Shown here piece after piece: positions 12,199 to 23,519 of a stretch of DNA of 34,186 bases. The notes beneath the pieces were generated by a model. That model had not been told where the DNA came from, did not search any database, and saw only the letters and a list, made by a program, of their open reading frames with translations. The stretch covers positions 1 through 34,186 of the forward strand of contig JABVXU010000566.1 of NCBI GenBank assembly GCA_013365365.1. The letters run 5' to 3'. Every line of letters starts with the position of its first letter. The stretch's first letter is position 1. Origin of the DNA: Cruorifilaria tuberocauda (Eukaryota > Nematoda > Chromadorea > Rhabditida > Onchocercidae). A program made the position numbers and the translations under genes.

Positions 12199-12260
12199 AT
12201 ATACGATAGAATAATTTTCCGGTTGTAAAACGATCCGGAAAATTATTCCACCCGTATATT
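12199..12260. ncRNA. Pre-miRNA-like hairpin candidate
   Basis: A 13-bp perfect stem (AATAATTTTCCGG at 12210-12222 against 12235-12247) encloses a 12-base loop. Pairing extends outward through a small mismatch/bulge to ATATACG at 12200-12206 and CGTATAT at 12252-12258. The total is about 24 paired positions per arm and about 61 bases, the size and shape of an animal pre-miRNA hairpin. No known miRNA seed is recognised, so a foldback element is equally possible. Confidence 0.35.
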
Positions 12261-12545
12261 CTGTTACTCTTTAAAATATAAATTCCATTTTCTTCAATTA
12301 TTACAATTAGAAATTTAGCAATCAAAATTTTAAATCAATTTAAAGTAAATGAAACTATTTCTTTCTAATAAACTATAAAATAATAAATATCGTCAGAAAA
12401 AAGGAGGAAGAAAATGGGAAGAGAGGGAAAAATTTTTTATTTGCGAAGGTTAATAATCTTTATAAGAGATAATTGAGTCAAAAAAAGCAAGTAAAAGCAG
12501 ATGAAATTATTCGAATTTTCAGAATCAATTACTACAATAATTCTT

Positions 12546-12568
12546 ATTGTTGTTGTTGTTGTTGTTAT
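12546..12568. repeat. (TTG)n microsatellite
   Basis: A run of about six TTG units within a wider TTATTG-rich tract. Confidence 0.75.
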
Positions 12569-13049
12569 TGTTAGCTGTTGCAGAAATTTGTGCATTTTTA
12601 ACAGAAATACCTTTTCATTTTTTTTTTCCAACAATATAGTAATTAAATATTATGTAATGTATTCAAATAATAGATTATTGAATAGTGCAAATATAAACAA
12701 GAATGGAATTTTTCCTCATCAAAAATTATAATTATACGATGCTTTGTTAAGTTATCAATTAAATTTACCTGAGAATTGAATTTTGATAAAATGAAATGAA
12801 AATGGTAAAAGTACAGAAAAATATGGAAATAGGTAAAAAAATTAATAAAGATTGAGTGTTATTCGTTTTCATGCTGTTTGATTTTCGGAAGATGAAAATA
12901 AAGGTTCCAACAATTTCAAATCTATTCAAAAATAAAATGTAATATCTTTATGATTACCTAATAGTAAAATAATAATACTGTATCTTTACTAGTATTATTA
13001 TCACGATAATTACTATCATCGGTGTATTTTCTCAATTTATTGTATAATA

Positions 13050-13225
13050 AAAATGAAATGATAAATAGTAATAATTAAGAAGTAATAATTAGATAATGAA
13101 TGATAATTAAATAATAATAATAATAGTAAGAATGGTAATAAATATGATGACAATAATAGCAGTCATAATGGTGATAATAATAATAACGATAATGACATGA
13201 TTAATAGTAATAATAATATACCTTC
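13050..13225. repeat. Degenerate AAT/GAT trinucleotide-like repeat
   Basis: An imperfect array of AATAAT, GATAAT and AGTAAT units. It resembles the 778-945 array but in the complementary sense on this strand. Confidence 0.7.
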
Positions 13226-14259
13226 ACATAAATCACGTCAAAAACTAATATTTTATTTAATTAATTCTTAGAATCATTGTCAAATTCAAAAATTATCATT
13301 ATACAATGCTGACGTTATATTTGATTTATTTTTTATTAATCTCCTCAACAAATTAAATTAACAATCATCAATTCTTCTCATACTTAATATTTTGTTCTTT
13401 AGAACATTCATACTTAATATTTGGCATATTTTTTAAAGTAAAACTTGAGCTAGTGAATTATTAATGAAATAAAATTAATAATTAATTAAAAATTAATAAA
13501 TTAAAATAAACCATGTTTTGCCAGAAGCACATGCAGAATTTTGTTCATAAACTTTGTCATTGTTTATTTAATCAATTAATTTTCTAGCATATACGTAGCA
13601 AGTAACGAAATATTTTTTGTTTGGAAAGTTTTTGTTTTTAACTTCTTTGGTTAATTTTATCAATTTTGTTGGCTTTTTTCAGCTAACTTTTGTTTAGCAA
13701 CCTTTTTGCTAGAAGCATATGCAGAAACTCTGCCATAATTTACAGCAAGACCAGAATGCTAATAAAATAATTGCAAGTAATTTTTTTTTTCAAATTTTTA
13801 TAATGAATTTAATATTTGTTAAAAAATAAATAGGAATTGATATTTCTTTTGAGGAGAAAAACTTTGTGATTTTGAAATATAACAAAGTTAATTTAATAAT
13901 GAAATTCAAACAAACGAAGAGTGTAAAATTGCAATTAATTAAATTTAATTTAAAGCTATTCAAAGAGCTTTCTTTTCCTTTTTTATTTCCAAATTCTGTA
14001 GAAAGAGAAAAAGAGGAGAAACTGGAATATGAAAAATAATTTAGAGATATAATATATTTATTCATTTATAATAATTTTCAAAAATTTTGTTATATTAAAA
14101 TTTTTATTTGCGTAAAAAAAAATTATTGTTGGTAGTAACCAATTTCGTTTTTATTGAAGAATGGCTACTTTCAGGTTATATAATTCATAATCATTTCACT
14201 TTTTAATTCTTCATAAAAATGATGATACTCGAAAAAACGAGAGAAACGAAAGAGAATGA

Positions 14260-14260
<1 letters not shown>

Positions 14261-14304
<44 letters not shown>
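14261..14304. repeat. (GA)n microsatellite
   Basis: About 22 GA units with a single AAA interruption. It lies about 600 bases upstream of the ZP gene start. Confidence 0.93.
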
Positions 14305-14305
<1 letters not shown>

Positions 14306-14890
14306 TAAAACTTGCTCTATTTAGTGGCACATTTTACCTTTTTTTTTTATCTCTTTACCTTGAAACTATTTAAGAATACCTTCTTTTTTGTTAAGTTTTG
14401 GTCATTTCATTTATATTTCTTTGAATATTTCAGATAAAAAAAAAGAGAGGAATAAAAAGGAAAAGTTAAAATTTATGCCTACTTTTCATCTATTTCTTTT
14501 CAATTCAAATTGCAAACTTTTTTTTTTGAGATTCCATTTATCGCTCAAAAATGTTTTATAATTTAGAAACAAATTTGATTTCGTCCATCACTTTTTTTCC
14601 TATTTGGTATTGTTAACGGAATTTATCATTAAAGTTTCAAGGTTGTTTCTACGTTTAATTTATTCTAATTTTAATTTCACTTTCTCACTTTTTCTATCAT
14701 TCATTTCAGTTTTTGGATGAAAATGGATTGTGGAAGCTTATCTTATGTGTTCAAATGTAAAATATTAAAATAATGAAGATTGTTTCTTTTGTTTAAGTCT
14801 TAAGTTTAATTTTTAAAGTTCAATTTTTCTAGCAGATTATTGTTTATTCGTGTTTTGAGAGAATTGATGCTATCGAAATTTGTTTAGATT

Positions 14891-14903
14891 AAATTTTCAG
14901 CCG
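14891..14903 (+). promoter_or_regulatory. Candidate spliced-leader acceptor of the ZP gene
   Basis: AAATTTTCAG ends at 14900, three bases before the ATG at 14904. A consensus nematode acceptor this close to the start codon, with no upstream coding frame, is typical of SL trans-splicing. A cis-spliced 5'UTR intron is the alternative. Confidence 0.5.
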
Positions 14904-17900
14904 ATGAGCAACACGCAAAAGACCGTTTTACTATTCATGCTTTCACAGGTATGGAAAGTTATTAATATTTATTCTTAATTTAGTAAGAAATAATATTTGA
15001 AATAATATACTTAATAATTAATGATAATGACAAGAACTTGAAATAAGAAATTATAAAATTCAATCATTTTTGCATTTATAATTTCCAATTTAAATTTTTT
15101 TTTAATTTTTAAGAAAAATTATATAAAACTTCGAGCTTTTATCATCGAATTAGGAATGAATGTTTCAACGGATATTTTTTAAAATATCATAATAGATAGG
15201 TTAAAATTGGACATATAATGAAAAATTCGAAAGATTTTTTATATTATAGTGATCGATAAATTAGAATTGAAATTAAAATTGAAAGAATTAATAGTTGAAA
15301 TTATTCAAAATGCCATCAGATCAAAGGTGATGAACGTTGACCTTTCAATCTCGTTCCAAACGATATGAAACAGTTTGTTATTTTATGAAAAAAAACAAAA
15401 ATAAAATTTTTGTTGTATCGCCGGAAACTGGTCTTTGCCTTACTTTTTCAGGTCGAAAACCGGTTTTTTCTTCCATCTTTCAGGTTAGAAACCGGTCGAG
15501 TCGATTAGAATTTCGTTGCTTCTCATCCAAATATTTCATCTTAAAAGCATGAATAGTTAATAAACCATACTGTTAAATTTAATAAAATTAAAGTACCGTA
15601 TTTGAGTAGACACTTTTGCGCCATATACAAAATATGTACAGTCTTCAAATTTTTGTTCCAATCCTAAAATTTTTTCACTCTTCCAATTTCGATGAAAATT
15701 TCCACTCAGCTAAATCCAATATTTTGAAAAAATTGTGCAACCACTGTCGTCAATTAATAAGATTAATTTTGCTTAAATCTATTGACCTTTGCCCTTTTAT
15801 TCTATCTTCTCATTGGGTAAGAAAAAGTCCAAGTTTCTTTATTAGAAATTACCTGGGATAAAAGAGAGAAAGAGAGAGAAGGAGGGATTTCGCTATTATT
15901 ATTATCAACTTTTTCCGATTGATTTATTAGAATGATTCGTTCGTTTTTCAAGAAGCTAAAAAAAGAACTCTAAAAAATGACAAGTATTAATATTAAAAAA
16001 ATTTTAATATTTACTTAAATGATAAGGTTGAAATAAAATTATCAGCAATATCTGTCATACGAAAAATGAAAGCGAGTAAAAAATCTTAAAAATGAAAGAA
16101 TAAAATTTGAAATTTTGACTATAATATTGATTAGAATTAAAGAATAGTAATTTTTTTACCTTGGAAACATTTCTTCTTCTAATATTTGATCTCATTTGAT
16201 TATCAGAAAATTTCTTGTAGTTTTTTCTAAGTATCTCAACAAAAAATAAAATCTAATCTTAAAAAATTTGAGCAATTAGTATTAATTCAATACAAGAAGT
16301 TGAGCCAACACTGTTGTGAATCCTGAAATTGCTTCTGATAAGCAAAAATATTAATGTTTTTTCAGAATGATTCCTCACAGAAAGAAGTGGAATGTAAGTG
16401 CATTAATGATAAAATTTTCATTCTTGACTGCTGATAATCATGATAAATAAATGATCAAGTTTATTTTTAAATATTAATTAGAATTTTTGAATAATTATAA
16501 AACAGTAGATGGGATAATATTTTTCAAGATTTTTCACTAATTTTTAGTTATTATTCTATGTTTTTTGAAAAGTTGCAAAGAGATTGTTGAAAGTATTAAA
16601 GAATTGAAGAAAATTTATATCAGCTGTTAAAATTAGCATCTTATCAAGCATAGAAATTGAACGCTTCCACTATTCTTTGATAAAATCATTCAAAAATTAT
16701 ATTAAAAGTTTGATAAATATTGATAGCAATATATTGATTTATCATTTATCATTGATAATATTAAGAGATGGCTCTTTTTTGATTTATTCACCTAGCAAAC
16801 TTATAGTAAGTATTTAGTTACCGTTTGTAATTAATTAATTATAATAAAATTACAACGTTATTTAAATCTTTCATTTATATACATATGATGGATTTTATAT
16901 CATGGTGATAATCTATTTGCCTGTAAAAAATTTGATTTTCGATTTTTTTGAAAAGATTTGATTTGATTAATGAATGAAATATTTTCAATTTTTCTCAACT
17001 TTTCTTTTATCAACAATGCAAATGAGTAATTTATTAAATATGAGTAAAGGAGTAAGAAAAAAAGCAAAGCAAAGGTAAAATCAAGGAAAGCATACCTAAT
17101 TATTATTGAAAGTTTTTTTGAAAAAACGATCAGTTGAAATATAAAATTGAAATTTGTAAAAATTGAAATAATTTCAAAGGGAAAAAAAGATCACTTTGAT
17201 TTTGGAAATATTTCAGATTCTGCAGAAAATCACTTGTATTCCGATCGATAATTCGATTTTAGGTATCTTCAAAAATTTGCAAATTTAAAAATATGTTTAA
17301 AATTTATAATTTTGATGCCTTTTTTTTTATATCTTCATGAGAAGTTACCTAATTATAAAAGATTGATTTCTGATTCTTTCGAAAATTTTGAATTAATTTA
17401 CTTTCGGAAAAAATATGTGGAAAAAAATTAAACTAATACAGCTAAGCCAAGTATACAATGTGATTCGGATAGTATATCAATCATTTTTTCAACATTAAAA
17501 CCTTTTGTTGGTCGAACATTTGTCAAAGGATATATTCAAGACAATAATTGTATTCAGGTAATTCAATTCAATTCATTTATGATTAGTTAAATCGAAATGA
17601 AAAATTAACGACATCCACTTAAAATGCGATACAATGATTTTAAGAGCAGCAAACATTTCTTCATTTTACTATCAACTTCAGAATAGAAATTTTCTAATCT
17701 TCAATTATTTTAAGTAATAAGTGTTCTGATCTTCAGCTACTTTAAGTAATAATTGTTAAATTTTGATGATCAACTACAAGTAATAAGTATTAAATCTATA
17801 ATGATTTTTTAATTTTTCATTCTGACGATAAAATGAATACTTCAAATTATATTTAAAATTAAAAAATTTTGTAATAATATTTTTTTTTAATTTTAAAGTA

Positions 17901-20900
17901 TGAAAGAAACGGATTTCTTTTTTTTTTAAAATTATTTTAAGGTTGGAAATCATCGTGAAGAACATAAATTTACGATAAAATTCAATCAATGCGGGTTACG
18001 TCGTTCACGAGAGGTTTAAATTATATATTTTTTAAATATTATTCAATTATTCAAGTAACAAATATGATATTTCCAAAAAAAATAAAGATAAGATTAATAA
18101 AAATCGAAATGAAATTTTCACAAATTAATTAATTATAATTCATTTCAGTACAATGGTATTCGAATTACAACAACAGTCATTGTATCCTTTCATCCGGTAT
18201 TTCATTTCAGTATTTTCAGTATCTTAGAAATATTTACCTCATAATTAATTTGTTTATAATATTTGTTTATTTTCGCATAATTAATTTCTAATATATTTTT
18301 CATGTAAATTAATTAGTAATGATTAATATATATTTTTTGTGCAAACATATCTTCCTAATTAATTTAAATCAATGAAAAAATAATTTAGATTTTCTTGACA
18401 AAAATAGATCGAGCATATCGACTCAATTGCTTTTACATGGAATCATCAAAGACAATTACTCAACAACTTGAAATTAGGTATTCAAGTATTCTATTATTAG
18501 AGTAACAACTATGTTAATTCAATTAATTATAAATTAACTTTGCGTCGATTTAAAATATTTTAAGAATGTAAAGTTTGTAAGGTTTCTTTTTAATTAATTA
18601 GTTAGCTAAATTATGTGAATTCCAAAAAAAAGTTGGAAAGAAAAACTTTCCATTTTCCAGCATGATGACAACAGAAGAATTGCATCGTCAAACACAAATG
18701 CCAATTTGCAGGTATCATAAATTTTCAATCATTAATTTATAATTAATTTAAAAATTTATTCATTAAAAATAAATTGAAACTTAAAATGGTCAAAAATTCA
18801 CTCATAAATTTCATTCAAAATTAAACTCCGAAATTCTATCTTACTGGAAATCTAAATAATTTTAATCAATAAAATTTTATTTTAAGGTATGAAATTCTGG
18901 GTGGTGGTGCAACAGGCGTACAGGTACGATATGCAAAAGTTGGTGATACTGTTTATCATCGATGGACATGCGTAGCTGAAACTAAAGGTGTTTACTGTAT
19001 GCGTGTGCATACCTGTACAGTAAGTGATGGACAGGGTGGTGAAGCGGTTGCTGTTCTTGATAAAAAAGGGTTTGTTAGCATTAAATTGATAAAATTGGAA
19101 GAAAAAAAATTTCTAAATAAATTTTATTTTTAATTTTAATTGTAAAATTAAATTTAAAAAATATTTAAGAAATAATAAAATGTATCTTTTTTAAAAAAAA
19201 AATCGAAATTTTAATTGTTAATGATAAACTTTATTTATTGTCAATAAAATAAAACAAAAAAAAATTTTGTAATTTATTGAAATTTTCATAAAGAAACTTT
19301 TTTGTTGTAATTTATAAAAGAATTTTTGTTAAAATGGAAATCGTCATGTTTGTTGGAAATGAAATTGAAATTTTACACATACACACATACATACATGCAT
19401 GCATACACACATACACGCATACATATATATACATGCACGCATACAAACATACACATATAAATGCATACACACACTTGTAAATACACTACACATATATATA
19501 TATATACGTACACATACATTTACATATACACTACTTGTATAAACATACGTATACATACATGCACACACATGCTCACACACACACACACACACACATACAT
19601 ACACGCTAATGCACACATACACATACACACATACATATATGCACACATAAGCATACAGGCATATACACAGCACGCACAAGCATACACATACAAACACATA
19701 CATGCATACATACACAGATACACACATACACATGCACATACTCATACACACACACATGCACGCATACATGCATAAGCATATATGCAATTACGCACGAACG
19801 CACAGACCTATCATATTTTTAGTAGAAGAAATGGAAAAAGCAAAATATTTTTTAATATATTACACAAAGATATTTCTTTTGTCATCCTCTACTTGTATAC
19901 ATCGAAATTATATCAAAAAAAACCTTAAATTTTCCCTTTCCCCGCTCTCCGGTTTCTCCCGTTCCCCGCATCGGTAATTGAATGTATTTAAAGTATCACT
20001 TAGGTAAATAATGATTGGTTACAACGGTTACAACGATTTTTACAATGGTTTACCTAATATATAGCTGTCAATTTCAAAAAAAAAAATTATTCTATGATTA
20101 AATGGAAGTAAAATTATAAGGGAAGAAATTTGAATTTTTTTTAACGAAATAACAATAATTTGAAATAGAAATAAATTTAGAGATAAAGTGAATAAAACAA
20201 TTTTAGCTTAAAAGAAAAGGAAAAAAGTATGAAAATTTTCAAGATTATAGAGATAAAATTTAATCAATTTCACCAATTATACGTTAAAATAATTGTAATT
20301 GACGTAAAAACACGTGAAAAATAAATAAATAGTAAATTAGATAATGAATGTATTTTCAGGTGTTCAGTTGATAAATATTTATTGTTGGATTTGGAATATA
20401 CCGATGATCTAACGGCTGGACAACAATCGCATGTTTTCAAATTTGCTGATCGTCCAGCACTTTATTTCAACTGTCAATTAGAATTAACTACGAAAGATCT
20501 CTATCGTGGATGCGCAAATGACGTCTGATTTTTTTTTTTTGTAAAACTATCGAATTTTCAAATGACGTTTAACTCTTCTTATAGCTATTAAATTTTCAAG
20601 TTTCACTAAATTACTCTTTGCAGTATTTTCATTTATATTATTTACTAAAATTATATGCTAATATTTTTTAGCGACCAGTTTGCAAAGGTCAAATTCGAGT
20701 TGAACCATCGGAACAAACTTACGAGCAATCTGTTAGTACAGCGGAAGAAGAGTAGGTTACATTGTCCTGAATTATGATGATTTTTTCTTTGTAAACGTTT
20801 TTTTGTTCTTTTTTAAAATTAATTTCAGAACACAAACGTCAATCTATCGAAGCAATACCAAACAACAAAGTTATTCAAGTAATAATTATAATTAATTGCA

Positions 20901-22610
20901 TTTCAAGAATGAATCTGAAGTTTAGATTTGAAGTTTTATTATTTGAAACTCTTTCAGATCAAATTGATACGGATTATAAAAGTAATGAATCACCGTATCA
21001 AAGTAACGAAGTGGTATATTCGGCAATGCCTGGTCCACCTGCTCCACCAATTCGATCATCAGATTCATCTCATTTTCAATCTTCTCCAAAATCAGCCCAC
21101 TCTATTGATAGTAATTATGAAGTAAGATTGTTCCAAGTAAAAATTAATCATTAATTTTAAGTTTATTTTTCATTCTAATCAACTCCACTTAAATTAATTC
21201 ATCTATGTTTGAATTTAATTTTACTAAATTTTATTTTCAATTTGATTTGATTTATCGCTTATTTAAGAAAAAACTGTTAATAAACAATTTTGACCTGTTT
21301 CTGTAATATCGATATTGTACAAGGATGTCTCTACTGCACCGCATACAGAAGAGTATGGTCAATCAAGCGCACAGGAGACAACAGCGCTTTATGAGGAAGG
21401 AATTGCTTATAGGCGATTGATCAGAAGGAAACGAAATTCAAGTATTCGAATTTTGCACAGTAAGGAATTAGGATCGTTGTAAATATTCATAATTAAAAAG
21501 AGCTTAAATTTATAATCTCTTTGATATATAAATCGGAAAGGTAAAAATGAATGTCAATAAATAATATCATTGTTAAATATTATATTTGAGTTATCGAGTA
21601 ATACTTTAATAAAAAATATTAATAATTTGTTATTCTTCACTTCATTTCAGGAGTATCAATTTTATAATATAAATTACGATTTAGATTCATCAGTATAAAA
21701 TACTATTAACTAACATAAATTACAATTTATGTTAATTAGTATAAATTATGATTTAAAAAGTCGATCGATTAATCTAATTTATTAAAACGTTTAGCTTAAT
21801 TAATTTGAGGAAACGTAAAACTAATAAATAATTTATGAAAATTTATAGCTAAACAATATTTTTCATCTACTTCTACAACAACTATATTACGGCCAAAGTT
21901 ACGTGTTGCTAACGTTGACCTTCCGGAGCAATGCATAATGGTATTTGACCTCGAAGATGAAAGTAAATTATGCAGTTTTAAAATCTTTGCTCTCTTTCCC
22001 TTTCAGTTTTCTCCTTTTTTTTCCTAAAAATTTAAAAATTTTCCTAAAAATCTCAAAGATTTCAAGTGGATCATTTCCTGTATTGATGAATTGGATGAAT
22101 GATTCAATTTCAATGTTTCGAAATTTCATCATTTCGCTTTTTTTTTATATTCTGGAATTTTATTTAGGTAATGGAGAGATGAAATCAGGAAATTTGGATC
22201 GATTATTTGATCCAATCAAAACTTCCAGGACATGTTTCTCAACAAGTAAGCGATAAATTTATTTTCTTTTGAAAAATTTGATAAGCTAAAAATTTAAATT
22301 AAAAAAATTAGCATAAAGAGTGTTTGAGTAGTAGAATTGAAAGGAATTAACTTTTCAGCATATTTGAAGAATTTCACAGTTATTTCATTCAATCCATTAT
22401 CAATTGGTATCATGATAATATTATCAAATTATCAAGTTAAAATTAGGCAAATTTTTCTCTCATTTTTATTTTAAATTTAAATTTTTAATTTCAGCTCGAT
22501 TAACAATGTTATTATTCATCGCTGTGATAACGATTACTCTCTTTATCATAATACTGATTATTGTTTTACGAAAAGGAAGGATATTTTTGCCCAATGATTT
22601 TATCAAATGA
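14904..22610 (+). CDS. Cuticlin-like ZP-domain transmembrane protein
   Basis: An apical extracellular matrix or cuticle protein of the nematode cuticlin family (known of the family: secreted-face ZP proteins that polymerise after furin-type cleavage). Exons: 14904-14948, 16366-16393, 17442-17557, 17942-18013, 18149-18196, 18389-18477, 18661-18711, 18887-19069, 20360-20522, 20672-20751, 20829-20878, 20958-21121, 21324-21459, 21849-21962, 22168-22245, 22495-22610. All phases agree, giving 510 residues. A short hydrophobic N-terminus ([15 protein letters not shown]) suggests a signal peptide. The ZP domain spans about residues 28-275, with conserved pieces [47 protein letters not shown] and CQLEL. 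Next come a Ser/Pro-rich linker (PGPPAPP at 333-339), a furin-like site RRKR (397-400), a transmembrane helix (about 477-497) and a 13-residue basic tail. Exons 1 and 2 are the least certain. AATAAA occurs at 22622. Confidence 0.88.
15449..15496. repeat. Direct repeat in ZP intron 1
   Basis: CAGGTCGAAAACCGGT (15449-15464) recurs as CAGGTTAGAAACCGGT (15481-15496), 32 bases on. A related CGGAAACTGGT lies at 15422-15432. The patch is GC-richer than its surroundings. Confidence 0.6.
17695..17792. repeat. Three degenerate ~33-bp tandem units in ZP intron 3
   Basis: Successive blocks contain a TGATCTTCA/ATGATCAAC-like segment followed by AAGTAATAA(G/T)TGTT. Conservation is partial, so this is an old minisatellite. 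Confidence 0.55.
19375..19805. repeat. Long CA/TA/ACAT alternating purine-pyrimidine tract
   Basis: About 430 bases built from ACAC, ATAC, ATGC and ATAT units fill a third of ZP intron 8. They include a pure (CA)n core near 19574-19595. Both strands are open in several frames (Cys/Val/Met on one, His/Thr/Ile on the other), which is a composition effect and not coding. Such alternating tracts are known to favour Z-DNA. Confidence 0.92.
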
Positions 22611-23519
22611 TTTGGGTTATCAATAAAATTCAATATCAGCAGCTATCATTCATTTCTATCTCTCTTTTCTTTTGTTATTTATCTATTCTTTTTGTTAAAA
22701 AAAAATTTTTTTGAATTACATTTACACATTTCCATAAAAAACTTTGTAAAAAATATGGAATAATTTAAAGGGTATGTGAAATTAATCCTAAAAATAAAAA
22801 AAAAAATTCATTAACAATTTAAAATATCAGAGATTAATTATCTATTCTTCATAATTAGTGCAATAATTAAATTCAACACTTTTTTTTCATGTTCTCATTC
22901 TGTATAATGAAAAACAGTTTTGAAAATTTTTGGACTTGAAATTTTTGAAATTACAACGTTTACTTAAATTTAAATTTAAGTATCGCTCATGCATTTACCC
23001 TCTTCTTATTTTAAAATTTACGAAATTTTTAAAGGAATGATTGAAAATTGTATTTGATATTGATTTGATATATGGTTCCTGATAATCAGTTCTATCGATA
23101 ATATCCTTCTTTAATTTCACTTATCATAGCTGATAACGCCGTTCGCATTCGTCAATTACGCTGAGCTATTGCACATTTTACGTAAGTCATAAAAATGCAT
23201 AAATGTATATGTGTGCCTTAGGGAAATCATGATTACAAGCTTGTATTGTTTTATTAAAATTTTGAAATTGTTTGAAATTTTAAAATAAAAGATGAATAAA
23301 TTTGTTATTGTATAATTACAATAATGTAATTTTTTGAAATTGAAATAAGAAGAATTGATGTAAACATTGGTAGTTTAGTTTTAATTGTTTTCTTGCACTG
23401 AGAATTTATTTCCATGTTTTGTCTATCATATCTGTTCATGAAAAATAAAATTTTTTTTGGTAAATCATTTTGATAATGGAATTTTTTAAAGGATATTATC
23501 AGAATTTACGAATTAAAAT
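22611..23519. other. Convergent intergenic gap between ZP and arrestin genes
   Basis: Contains the 3' ends of both genes. AATAAA on + occurs at 22622 and 22793; AATAAA on - (TTTATT on +) occurs near 23404. It also holds an exact copy of an arrestin exon fragment and an exon-like GC-richer patch, listed separately. No gene was found. Confidence 0.5.
23073..23098. repeat. 26-bp exact repeat, copy in intergenic gap
   Basis: Starts TGGTTCCTGATAATC and is identical to 23559-23584, which is coding sequence (DRTDYQEP region) of the last arrestin exon. Similarity ends sharply on both sides. Confidence 0.92.

Larger units (their letters stand above)
5156..14889. other. Long AT-rich gene desert
   Basis: Nearly 10 kb with no gene that I can support. 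Short open frames here (for example around 9866-10084, 12501-12731 and 13790-14065) have AT-driven composition and no supporting splice context. Repeats and a few locally GC-richer islands are listed separately. Confidence 0.5.

Noticed and set aside
12501..12731. 76-codon open frame containing a poly-Val stretch
   Set aside because: The Val run comes from a TTG microsatellite and the opposite strand is open for the same reason.
13790..14065. 91-codon open frame, minus strand
   Set aside because: Low-complexity Ser/Phe/Lys/Ile composition, no acceptor or donor support and no domain.
15616..15861. 81-codon open frame in ZP intron 1 with a GTAAGA donor-like site
   Set aside because: Exons 1 and 2 already join in phase, no convincing acceptor precedes it, and it would insert unlikely sequence before the ZP domain.
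17774..17989. 71-codon open frame, minus strand
   Set aside because: Antisense shadow over ZP exon 4 and its intron.
19344..19803. Long open frames on both strands, up to 147 codons, Cys/Val-rich or His/Thr-rich
   Set aside because: They arise from the CA/TA dinucleotide tract in a ZP intron; composition alone removes stops.
21945..22256. 103-codon open frame, plus strand
   Set aside because: It runs through ZP intron 14 and spans parts of exons 14 and 15. The spliced reading keeps phase on both sides.
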